13,610 bases of DNA from contig CALMGA010000087.1 in assembly GCA_937863205.1 (NCBI GenBank), positions 1-13,610 of the forward strand, written 5' to 3'. Below, in pieces: positions 1-7,730 of this stretch (the first letter of the stretch is position 1; each line of letters opens with the position of its first letter). The notes beneath the pieces are model-generated. The model searched no databases, was not told the origin of the DNA, and worked only from the letters and a program-made list of their open reading frames with translations. The position numbers were made by a program, and so were the translations under genes. This DNA comes from an uncultured Beijerinckiaceae bacterium (lineage in GTDB: Bacteria > Pseudomonadota > Alphaproteobacteria > Rhizobiales > Beijerinckiaceae).

Positions 1-301
1 CCGCCGCCATCAGGGCGAGGCCGGCGCCGTAGCCGCGCGCGGACGACGCCTCGGTGGGACGGCGCAGCCGCCACAAGGCGAGAACGGCCGCGCCGAGCAC
101 CGCCGACGCCTTGAGACCGGCCATGAAGCGCAGCAGCAGGACGAGATGCGGCTCCGGCACTGCCACGGGGGAGCTTGCCGCGCCGACGGCGAGGCCGCCG
201 AGGCCACCGGCGACCAGCAGGACGAGGAGAAGCACGCGCCGGCCGGCTGCGCGCGGCAGGGGCGCGGACCGGGCGGGGGCCGCCGAGGCAAGGTCGGTCA
301 T
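1..301 (-). CDS. Putative membrane protein, 5' part only (runs off window start)
   Basis: Reading the minus strand from the ATG at 301 gives 100 open codons with no stop before the window edge, so the 3' part is missing. The visible part starts MTDLASAAPARSAPLPRAAG, followed by a hydrophobic segment at about residues 23-43 (RRVLLLVLLVAGGLGGLAVG), a second at about 52-77 (HLVLLLRFMAGL... to ...VLALWRL), a basic turn (RLRRP), and the start of a third at about 91-100. This is the pattern of a multi-pass inner-membrane protein with a cytosolic N-terminus. A GGGAG stretch lies about 10 bases upstream of the ATG and is a plausible ribosome binding site. I do not recognise the family. It is divergent from the gene at 507, and the 205-bp gap probably holds promoters for both. 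Confidence 0.6.
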   Translation of the reverse strand, partial: MTDLASAAPARSAPLPRAAGRRVLLLVLLVAGGLGGLAVGAASSPVAVPEPHLVLLLRFMAGLKASAVLGAAVLALWRLRRPTEASSARGYGAGLALMAA

Positions 302-506
302 GCAACAGGCTCCCGAGCGAGGTACTTGAGGGTAGCTCGCCCGAAGCCGCGACGCCAGCCGTTCCCGGGTTCTACATCCATTTGACAGCCCCGCCGAGCC
401 TTCCAGCGCGTCACGTCTGTTCCGCGCCGCCCCGTCCCGCTGTAGAAGGTCGAACCCGCGGCCGGCGACAGCAAGGTGCCCGGCCGTACCTCGCGAGATC
501 CGATCC

Positions 507-1529
507 ATGGTCAATCCGCTGCGCTGCCTGTTCATCGCCGTCGCGATCGCCGCGAGCCTGTCGCTCGCGGTTCCGCTTCGAGCGGCCCCGGCGGCCGGGC
601 AGACCGACGAGGACGAGGAGGCTCCCACGCCGGCCCCCCTCACCGTGGGCTCGATGGCGATCGCATCCGACAACAACCTCGCGGTGGAATCGATGGCGGT
701 GGATGTCGCGGTCGACCGCGTCGTCTACAACTACCGCCTGCGCAACAAGGGATCGGCCAAGCTGTCGTTGGCCGCCAGCGTGGCGCTGCCCGATCTCGAG
801 GTCAGCAGCGAGGGCAACACCGTCTACAACCTGCCCTCGGCCGTTGCCGAGAACCCGGTCGGCCTCGTCGTCAAATCCAGCGATCAGCCGGTGCCGACAA
901 CGCCGGGCGTGCTCGCCTTCGCCCTGGGGATCGATCGGCTGGCCGAGATCAAGGCGGCCGGCCTCCCCCTGATTCCTTTCGGCGAAGCGCAGGACAAGGC
1001 CATCGCCGCCGCCAAGCCGGACGTCTTGTCGAAGCTGGCCGACCTCGGCCTCGTCACCCCGCGCGATCCCGCGCAGCCCGACACGCCGGTGATCGCCGAC
1101 TGGAGCCTGCGCGTCGTCCACGGCTGGACGCAGATCCTCGACCCAGCCGCCGCCACACTCGTGGCGGTCTCCTTCGCACCCGTCAAGGCGAGCTACCGGG
1201 TCGACGCGGCCAACCTCGTCGGCTTCAACGCCCTCAAGGACCAGGTCTGCCTCACCCCGGCGATCATGGCCGCCGCCCGTGCGCTGCTGAAGGGCAAGGA
1301 CGCCCTCGCCGAAGTCGACGACATCACGCTGGCCAACGACGGTCCGGCCCGATGGCTCGACAACCCGCCCGCCACCGTCGCCGTGCGCAAGCCGCAGGCC
1401 AGTGCCGTGGTCGCCTTCTGCGGCATGGACGCGGCGAGCGCCGGCAAATCTGTGGTGACCGGCAAGATGCCCGGCTCGGGCGAGGCGGCCGGCCTGCGCG
1501 TGCTGATCTTCTCCGCCGCCGGCTCGTAA
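507..1529 (+). CDS. Exported protein resembling DUF4424
   Basis: 340 aa. The N-terminus is a Sec signal peptide: hydrophobic core at about residues 8-24, likely cleavage near LRA|AP (27/28), then an acidic linker (TDEDEEAP). The mature part resembles DUF4424: 'NNLAVESMAVDVAVDRVVYN' at 56-75 followed by 'YRLRNKGSAKLSLAASVALP', like that family's pattern of an 'E.L.is.d.V.V.Y.F.N' strand leading to a 'FPLPD' motif (here ALPDLEV, 93-99). A beta-rich segment follows at 199-230 ('DWSLRVVHGWTQILDP...SFAPVKASY'), where DUF4424 proteins usually have a W...FPA...H.Y.P motif. Two mature-domain cysteines (C248, C305) could form a disulfide. The family's function is unknown; a periplasmic role is inferred. 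The start was chosen for its signal peptide, as the Shine-Dalgarno is weak. It appears to be a single-gene unit followed by a GC-rich stem-loop. Confidence 0.7.
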   Translation: MVNPLRCLFIAVAIAASLSLAVPLRAAPAAGQTDEDEEAPTPAPLTVGSMAIASDNNLAVESMAVDVAVDRVVYNYRLRNKGSAKLSLAASVALPDLEVSSEGNTVYNLPSAVAENPVGLVVKSSDQPVPTTPGVLAFALGIDRLAEIKAAGLPLIPFGEAQDKAIAAAKPDVLSKLADLGLVTPRDPAQPDTPVIADWSLRVVHGWTQILDPAAATLVAVSFAPVKASYRVDAANLVGFNALKDQVCLTPAIMAAARALLKGKDALAEVDDITLANDGPARWLDNPPATVAVRKPQASAVVAFCGMDAASAGKSVVTGKMPGSGEAAGLRVLIFSAAGS

Positions 1530-1541
1530 GCCTCGGCCGCG

Positions 1542-1564
1542 CGCCGCTGCCCGGCCGGGCGGCG
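1542..1564 (+). terminator. GC-rich stem-loop after the DUF4424-like gene
   Basis: CGCCGC (1542-1547) can pair with GCGGCG (1559-1564), and the segment between contains the self-complementary GCCCGGCCGGGC. It starts 12 bases after the stop codon at 1527-1529. No T-tract follows, so it is a terminator candidate by position and stem strength only. Confidence 0.35.
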
Positions 1565-1658
1565 TTGACATGAGGGGGTGAAAGCTGCAGGGAACCGCCG
1601 CCGCTCGGCGACCCCTTCCGCGGCCGTGTTGAGCGTATCCTGGCGGTTTTTCGGACGA

Positions 1659-2612
1659 ATGCGCAACTACCTCGATTTCGAAAAGCCGGTCGCCGAACTC
1701 GATGCCAAGGTGGACGAGCTGAAGGCGCTCAACCTCGACGGCGAGGGGCACGCGATCGGCGAGGAAACGCTGCGGCTCGAAGCCAAGGCGGCCAAGACCC
1801 TGGCCGACATCTACGCCGCGCTGACGCCCTGGCAGAAGACACAGGTGGCGCGCCATCCCCAGCGCCCGCATCTTTCCGACTACCTCCGGCACCTCGTCAC
1901 CGATTTCACCCCGCTCGCCGGCGACCGGGTGTTCGGTGAGGATCAGGCGATCGTGGGCGGCTTCGGCCGGTTCCGCGGCCGCTCGGTCTGCGTGATCGGG
2001 CAGGAAAAGGGCTCGGACACGGAAAGCCGGCTGCGCCACAACTTCGGCATGGCCCGGCCCGAAGGCTATCGCAAGGCGGCGCGCCTGATGCAGCTCGCCG
2101 ACCGCTTCGCCGTGCCGGTGATCTCGCTCGTCGACACGGCCGGCGCCTTTCCTGGCATCGACGCGGAGGAGCGCGGGCAGGCCGAAGCCATCGCCCATTC
2201 CATCGACGTCTGCCTCGGGCTCGGCGTGCCCAACGTCGCCACCATCGTGGGCGAGGGCGGATCGGGCGGCGCCATCGCCATCGCCAGCTGCAACCGCGTG
2301 CTGATGCTGGAGCACGCGATCTATTCCGTGATCTCGCCCGAGGGGGCCTCCTCCATCCTGTGGCGCGAAGCGGCGCGGGCGGAGGACGCCGCCACCAACA
2401 TGAAGATCACCGCCCAGGACCTCCTGCGCTTCGGCATCATCGACGCGATCGTGGCCGAGCCGCCGGGCGGCGCCCACCGCGACCATGCCCTCGTCACCCG
2501 GGCGGTCGGCGACGCGATCGAGGCGGCGCTGGGCGAGCTGTCCGCGATGGATCGCGACGCGATCCGGGCGGCGCGGACGGAGAAGTTCCTGGCGATGGGT
2601 CGCAAGATCTGA
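1659..2612 (+). CDS. accA: Acetyl-CoA carboxylase, carboxyltransferase subunit alpha
   Basis: 317 aa from the ATG at 1659, the usual length for bacterial AccA. With AccD it forms the carboxyltransferase that moves CO2 from carboxybiotin (on AccB) to acetyl-CoA, giving malonyl-CoA, the first committed step of fatty-acid synthesis in the cytosol. The N-terminus MRNYLDFEKPVAELDAKVDE is typical of the family. The crotonase-fold core has 'GDRVFGEDQAIVGGFGRF' (88-105), 'GQEKGSDT' (114-121), 'MARPEGYRKAARLM' (131-144), 'DTAGAFPGIDAEERGQ' (159-174), the glycine-rich 'GEGGSGGA' (198-205) that helps form the oxyanion hole, and 'SPEGASSILW' (226-235). An in-frame GTG at 1578 would add 27 residues unlike AccA and leave no room for a ribosome binding site, so I reject it. 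An exact TTGACA lies at 1565-1570, but no convincing -10 follows. accD is not in the window, as is common. Confidence 0.97.
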   Translation: MRNYLDFEKPVAELDAKVDELKALNLDGEGHAIGEETLRLEAKAAKTLADIYAALTPWQKTQVARHPQRPHLSDYLRHLVTDFTPLAGDRVFGEDQAIVGGFGRFRGRSVCVIGQEKGSDTESRLRHNFGMARPEGYRKAARLMQLADRFAVPVISLVDTAGAFPGIDAEERGQAEAIAHSIDVCLGLGVPNVATIVGEGGSGGAIAIASCNRVLMLEHAIYSVISPEGASSILWREAARAEDAATNMKITAQDLLRFGIIDAIVAEPPGGAHRDHALVTRAVGDAIEAALGELSAMDRDAIRAARTEKFLAMGRKI

Positions 2613-2800
2613 CGCGCGGGCGCCTCTTGCCGGGCGATGCTCGGATCCGGTTCGATGTGGTGAGATGATGGCCGACCTGGCCGACGTCACGCATCGCGCA
2701 ATTGGAACGGCATCCGCGCCATTCCCGTCACAGATTCGCTGAAAAGCGCCGGCCGGCGATCTTCAGCCTTCGTTTACGCCCGCGCCCTAGGCTGCTCGCC

Positions 2801-2829
2801 TTGCGGCTGCCTTATCGTGTGGCTAAGCC
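2801..2829 (+). promoter_or_regulatory. Possible promoter for the L,D-transpeptidase gene
   Basis: TTGCGG (2801-2806) and TAAGCC (2824-2829) are spaced 17 bp apart and end 44 bases before the ATG at 2874. The -10 region reads GCTAAG, close to the GCTANA form seen in some alphaproteobacterial housekeeping promoters. The match is weak. The rest of the 261-bp gap after accA holds only a 12-bp GC palindrome, CGCCGGCCGGCG (2747-2758), and no gene that I can support. Confidence 0.25.
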
Positions 2830-2873
2830 GTTCGTGATGGGCGCGCGCGGCGTCCCCAGCAGAGTTGGCCCGT

Positions 2874-4076
2874 ATGCGTTCCAACCGTCTCCTCACCCGC
2901 CTCGCCGGCCTAGCCCTGGTGGCGTCGGCGTCGGCGTGCCTCGCCGGTTGCGATGAAATGGCGTCGGGCGGCGGGTACGGTGGCATTTCCGGCTCGGCGC
3001 GCGCGTCGCACCCGCTGGCGCCCGATCTGGTGGCGCTGATGGAGAAGAAGGGCGTCGGCCAGACCTCCGCCGTGCTGATCCGCACCTACAAGAAGGAAGC
3101 CGAATTCGAGATCTGGAAGATGCGCTCGGACGGGCGTTACATCCATTTCAAGACCTTCCCGATGTGTCGCTGGTCGGGTCAGCTCGGCCCCAAGATGCGC
3201 GAAGGCGACCGTCAGGTGCCCGAAGGCTTTTACCGGATCACGCCCGGGCAGATGAATCCGAACTCGCAATATTACCTCAGCTTCAACGTCGGCTACCCCA
3301 ACGCCTATGACCGGGCGCAGGGTGCCTCGGGCGGCTCCATCTTCGTGCACGGGGCCTGCTCGTCGGCCGGCTGCTTCTCGATGACCGACGGGCAGATCGA
3401 TCAGATCTACGCCGTCGCCCGCGAAGCCTTCAACGGCGGCCAGCAGTCGATCCAGATGCAGTCCTACCCTTTCCACATGACCCCCGAAAACATCGCCAAA
3501 TACCGCAACGACTCGAACATCGGCTTCTGGCGCCAGCTCAAGGAGGGCGCGGACAACTTCGAAGTTTCGAAGCAGGACGTGACGGTGGGCGTGTGCGGCC
3601 GGCATTACGTGTTCAACACCACCGCGCGCAACCTCGACCCCTCCGGCCCGTGCCCGGCGCTGCAGCACGATGGCATCGAGACCGAAGTCGCCGCCAGGGT
3701 GGCCGAAGACGATGCCAGGATCGCCAAGCTCAGCGAGACGACGCCGGCGGTTCGGACCATCTACGCCGACGGCGGGCAGAACCCCGAGTTCCGCCACGCC
3801 CAGCTCAGCGAAGTGAGCCGCCCCGAGGCGCTTGCCACCGGCCCGACCGACTGGCTGGTGGACCCGTCCAAGAAGGTGTCGCCGGTGGTCAAGGTCGCGG
3901 CGAAAAAGGACGCCGCCAAGATCCTCGCGGTCAAGGAAGCCGGAAAGGACCCGGCCCGCGGCAGGACGACGCTGGCCAAGACCAGGGCGCCCAACCCGGC
4001 GGTGGCCGACACCGGCGACCGGACGTCCTCGATCCGGAAGCCGGACGGTGCGGCGAAGTCTCAGGCAGCGCTGTAG
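2874..4076 (+). CDS. Lipoprotein L,D-transpeptidase (YafK/YkuD type)
   Basis: 400 aa from the ATG at 2874. A TTG at 2865 in the same frame is possible, but AGAG at 2861-2864 fits the ATG better. Residues 1-25 form a lipoprotein signal peptide ending in the lipobox LAGC, with Cys26 as lipid anchor and Asp27 next, which in enterobacteria favours inner-membrane retention. The catalytic domain (about 40-215) contains 'VPEGFYRITPGQMNP' and the active-site motif 'SIFVHGACSSAGCFSMTD', with His159 and nucleophile Cys167. This is the HG...S.GC signature of YkuD transpeptidases, and the spacing and flanking 'GCFSMTD' resemble YafK. Such enzymes act on the peptide stems of peptidoglycan, crosslinking them or attaching/removing proteins. 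The last 160 or so residues are an Ala/Lys-rich, probably disordered tail (such as KVAAKKDAAKILAVKEAGKD), longer than in E. coli YafK. Exact activity (crosslinking or hydrolysis) cannot be told from sequence. Confidence 0.88.
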   Translation: MRSNRLLTRLAGLALVASASACLAGCDEMASGGGYGGISGSARASHPLAPDLVALMEKKGVGQTSAVLIRTYKKEAEFEIWKMRSDGRYIHFKTFPMCRWSGQLGPKMREGDRQVPEGFYRITPGQMNPNSQYYLSFNVGYPNAYDRAQGASGGSIFVHGACSSAGCFSMTDGQIDQIYAVAREAFNGGQQSIQMQSYPFHMTPENIAKYRNDSNIGFWRQLKEGADNFEVSKQDVTVGVCGRHYVFNTTARNLDPSGPCPALQHDGIETEVAARVAEDDARIAKLSETTPAVRTIYADGGQNPEFRHAQLSEVSRPEALATGPTDWLVDPSKKVSPVVKVAAKKDAAKILAVKEAGKDPARGRTTLAKTRAPNPAVADTGDRTSSIRKPDGAAKSQAAL

Positions 4077-4279
4077 CCCGCCCCGCCGATCCGGCCGGGT
4101 CATCCGCGCGCCGACGATCCTCGGTCAACTGCCGGCGATTGCGGCGATACCGATGCGCGTCCCTACGTGGCAGTCGAGCAGCGGACCGATGGATTTCGCA
4201 GCAGTTTCCGAATCGGACCTCATAGCCCAAAGCATCGGACCGCAAACCGCCTCGCACTTTTCGGCCCGACACTGTGGCT

Positions 4280-4573
4280 TCAGCGTAGCGCCACCACCGG
4301 CACGGCGAGCAGGGCGGCGGCGCCCAAGGCGCGGCGCCACGGATTGACGCCGCGCGCCACCTCGTCGAGCGCCCACGCCGACAGGCTCGCGACTTTGACG
4401 ACCCGCAGGGCGACGCCGGCCGGGCCACTTGGCCGCAGCAGCAGGTCGGCGGCGACCGCGCAGGCGAACACGGTGAGGGCGAGGTTGGGCATCTGCCCGA
4501 TCACGATCTTGCCGGTCGTGCGGTCCTCGAAAGCCCAGCGGAAGGCCCGCTCCGTGCCGCTCTCGCCCGCCAT
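4280..4573 (-). CDS. Small two-helix membrane protein, function unknown
   Basis: 97 aa from the ATG at 4573, chosen because a strong GGAGG lies 8 bases upstream; longer in-frame starts have no such site. The N-terminus is soluble, with the motif 'FEDRTTGKIVIGQMPN' (15-30), followed by hydrophobic stretches at about 31-47 (LALTVFACAVAADLLL) and 81-96 (RALGAAALLAVPVVAL) with an amphipathic segment between. I recall similar 'FEDR.TG.IVI.Q.PN' openings in small uncharacterised bacterial membrane proteins, but I cannot name a family. It lies 130 bp downstream of lctP on the same strand, beyond the stem-loop at 4640-4688, so it is probably transcribed separately or only by read-through. It converges with the L,D-transpeptidase gene; the 203-bp gap between them shows no gene. 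Confidence 0.65.
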   Translation of the reverse strand: MAGESGTERAFRWAFEDRTTGKIVIGQMPNLALTVFACAVAADLLLRPSGPAGVALRVVKVASLSAWALDEVARGVNPWRRALGAAALLAVPVVALR

Positions 4574-4639
4574 GGTCCGATCCTCCGCGCGGGTCGGGCG
4601 CGGGGTCCATGGGGACGCCCTCCGCCCAGTCGCCGAGCC

Positions 4640-4688
4640 CAACCAGCGTCAGGCGCGGATCGATCCCGCCCACGCCTGACGCCGGTTG
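4640..4688 (-). terminator. Strong stem-loop after lctP
   Basis: On the plus strand the arms are CAACCAGCGTCAGGCG (4640-4655) and CGCCTGACGCCGGTTG (4673-4688). In minus-strand RNA they form a 16-bp stem with one G-U pair and a 17-base loop; the core 10 bp are perfect. The stem begins 16 bases after the lctP stop codon. The single non-Watson-Crick pair is a wobble only in the lctP transcript (A-C mismatch on the other strand), which agrees with a minus-strand function. No U-tract follows, as is often seen in GC-rich genomes, so it could act in termination or as a 3'-end stabiliser. Confidence 0.6.
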
Positions 4689-4703
4689 TCGCAGCGGCGC
4701 CGG

Positions 4704-6419
<1,716 letters not shown>

Positions 6420-6749
6420 GCTTGCAGGCCCGCTCCCACGCCTTTCGGCAGTGCCCGCTTGAAGCAACTGGTGCGCTCGCCGGCAACCATCCGTTCGGCC
6501 GGAAAGGGACGGCGGTGGGGCGCGTGGCCGCAATAACACGATCGCTGCGGATTTGGCCGGATCTTGGCTGCGGGCGTCGTCGCCGGTGGAGTTACGGCGT
6601 TGCCGCCGCGCCCGCTCCGCCGAGGTTCGGCCTGTTCGCCAAGAGCTCTCACGAGATGCGCAGCGCGGCGCAACAGGACCCATCCCCTTCTTTGCCGACT
6701 TTCAGGTGCCACTTCGCCTGCAGTTCGGGCGACGGCATCCCGACCGGCG
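6420..6749. other. Gap between lctP and egtD
   Basis: This 330-bp stretch separates the lctP start from the egtD stop; both genes are on the minus strand, so it should hold the lctP promoter and the end of the egt transcript. I see no convincing sigma-70 promoter. GGGAG about 13 bases upstream of the lctP ATG may be its ribosome binding site. CCGCA (6528-6532) and TGCGG (6546-6550) form a short inverted repeat in a relatively AT-rich patch, without clear function. The egtD-proximal part (6649-6753) is occupied by the tentative 34-codon ORF described separately. Confidence 0.4.
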
Positions 6750-6753
6750 TCAT
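6649..6753 (-). CDS. Tentative 34-aa ORF overlapping the egtD stop
   Basis: The last bases of egtD read CGATGA, so the ATG at 6753 shares an ATGA with the egtD stop, the same arrangement that joins egtB to egtD. The reading frame gives 34 residues starting MTPVGMPSPELQAKWHLKVG and ending in GSCCAALRIS. The adjacent cysteine pair near the C-terminus is notable in such a short peptide. Against it: an ATGA overlap is easily made by chance, a 34-codon open frame is common at this GC content, and the same frame is open far upstream inside egtD. I cannot assign a function, and it may well not be a gene. Confidence 0.25.
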   Translation of the reverse strand: MTPVGMPSPELQAKWHLKVGKEGDGSCCAALRIS

Positions 6754-7730
6754 CGGATCGTCAGTTCGTGCACGCTGAACAGGCCACCCTCGTCCAGCCA
6801 CACCCTGAGCGGCGTCCATCCCGCCTCGCGGGCGAGCACTTGGAAGCCGTCCACGGTGTACTTGTGCGAGTTCTCGGTGTGGATGGTTTCGCCGGCGGCG
6901 AAGGCGAAGCGGGTACCGAGCAGCGAAACGCTCTGCGCGCGACGGCTGACGAGGTGCATCTCGACCCGGCCCTCGTCCGCGTTGAAGATCGCCCGATGAG
7001 CGAAGCCGTCGAGATCGAAATCGGCGTCGAGTTCGCGGTTGGCGCGTACCAGCAGGTTCTTGTTGAAGGCGGCGGTGATGCCGGCCGCGTCGTCGTAGGC
7101 CGGCAGCAGGATGTCCTCGCCCTTGCGCAGGTCGACGCCGATCACCAGACGTCCGACCGGCCCGAGCACCTCGGCCATGCGTCGCAGCAGCGCCACCGCC
7201 TCTTCGGGCGCGAAGTTGCCGATCGTGGAACCGGGAAAGAAGCCGAGGCGCGGGCGCTCGGCGAGATCGTCGGGCAGGACCAGGGCGGAGCCGAAATCGC
7301 CAACCAGGGGATGAATGCGCAGGTCGGGGAAGCGCTCGCACAGCCGGATGCGGGCGTCTTCCAGTGCGCTCGCCGACACATCCACCGGCACGTAGGCGGC
7401 AAGCTTGTCGAGGGCGCGCAGCAGGATCTCGGTCTTGCGGCTCGATCCCGAGCCGAACTCGATCAACACCGAGCCGGCTTGCGTGGCGGCGACGATGGCG
7501 CCGGCGCAGCCCTCCAGGATGCCGATCTCGGTCCGGGTGGGGTAATATTCCGGGAGCGCCGTGATGCGTTCGAAAAGCGAGCTGCCGCGCTGGTCGTAGA
7601 TGTATCGGCAGGGCAGCGTCTTGCGCGGCTGGGCGAGACCGTGCAGCGCGGCGGCGGCGAAGCCGTCCCCCGCGTGCGGTTCCTCCGCCTTGCGCGGCGC
7701 ATTGCTCGCCGCCGGCACATCGTGCGTCAT
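6750..7730 (-). CDS. egtD: L-histidine N-alpha-methyltransferase, ergothioneine synthesis
   Basis: 326 aa, close to mycobacterial EgtD (about 321). It methylates the alpha-amino group of histidine three times using S-adenosylmethionine, giving hercynine, the first step to ergothioneine, in the cytosol. Family features include 'PCRYIYDQRGSSLFERI' (40-56), 'PEYYPTRTEIGIL' (60-72), the SAM-binding 'IEFGSGSSRKTEILL' (90-104), 'YVPVDVSASAL' (113-123), 'FFPGSTIGNF' (164-173, with Asn172 at a position known for substrate binding), and 'ETIHTENSHKY' (281-291), whose Glu286 and Ser288 match the pair that contacts the histidine imidazole in studied EgtD. The ATG at 7730 overlaps the egtB TGA as ATGA, so translation is probably coupled. 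The pair egtB-egtD is transcribed on the minus strand in the order B then D. Confidence 0.95.
   Translation of the reverse strand: MTHDVPAASNAPRKAEEPHAGDGFAAAALHGLAQPRKTLPCRYIYDQRGSSLFERITALPEYYPTRTEIGILEGCAGAIVAATQAGSVLIEFGSGSSRKTEILLRALDKLAAYVPVDVSASALEDARIRLCERFPDLRIHPLVGDFGSALVLPDDLAERPRLGFFPGSTIGNFAPEEAVALLRRMAEVLGPVGRLVIGVDLRKGEDILLPAYDDAAGITAAFNKNLLVRANRELDADFDLDGFAHRAIFNADEGRVEMHLVSRRAQSVSLLGTRFAFAAGETIHTENSHKYTVDGFQVLAREAGWTPLRVWLDEGGLFSVHELTIR

Noticed and set aside
1578..1658. 27-codon N-terminal extension of accA from GTG
   Set aside because: The extension is Arg/Ser-rich and unlike AccA, and the length from 1659 is the normal 317 aa.
411..2690. 759-codon open frame on the minus strand across the DUF4424-like gene and accA
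   Set aside because: Antisense to two recognisable genes; Arg/Gly/His-rich translation with no family motif, as expected for non-coding frames at high GC.
2747..2758. 12-bp palindrome CGCCGGCCGGCG after accA
   Set aside because: All-GC palindromes are common in such DNA; it has no loop for a hairpin and no link to a promoter.
2910..4103. 397-codon open frame on the minus strand opposite the L,D-transpeptidase
   Set aside because: The plus strand has a signal peptide, lipobox and catalytic motif; the antisense frame has none.
4183..4241. Repeated ATCGGACC (4212 and 4234, 22 bp apart) and related GGACCGAT (4183) between convergent genes
   Set aside because: Short, not true inverted copies of each other, and located between gene 3' ends where no promoter is needed; probably chance.
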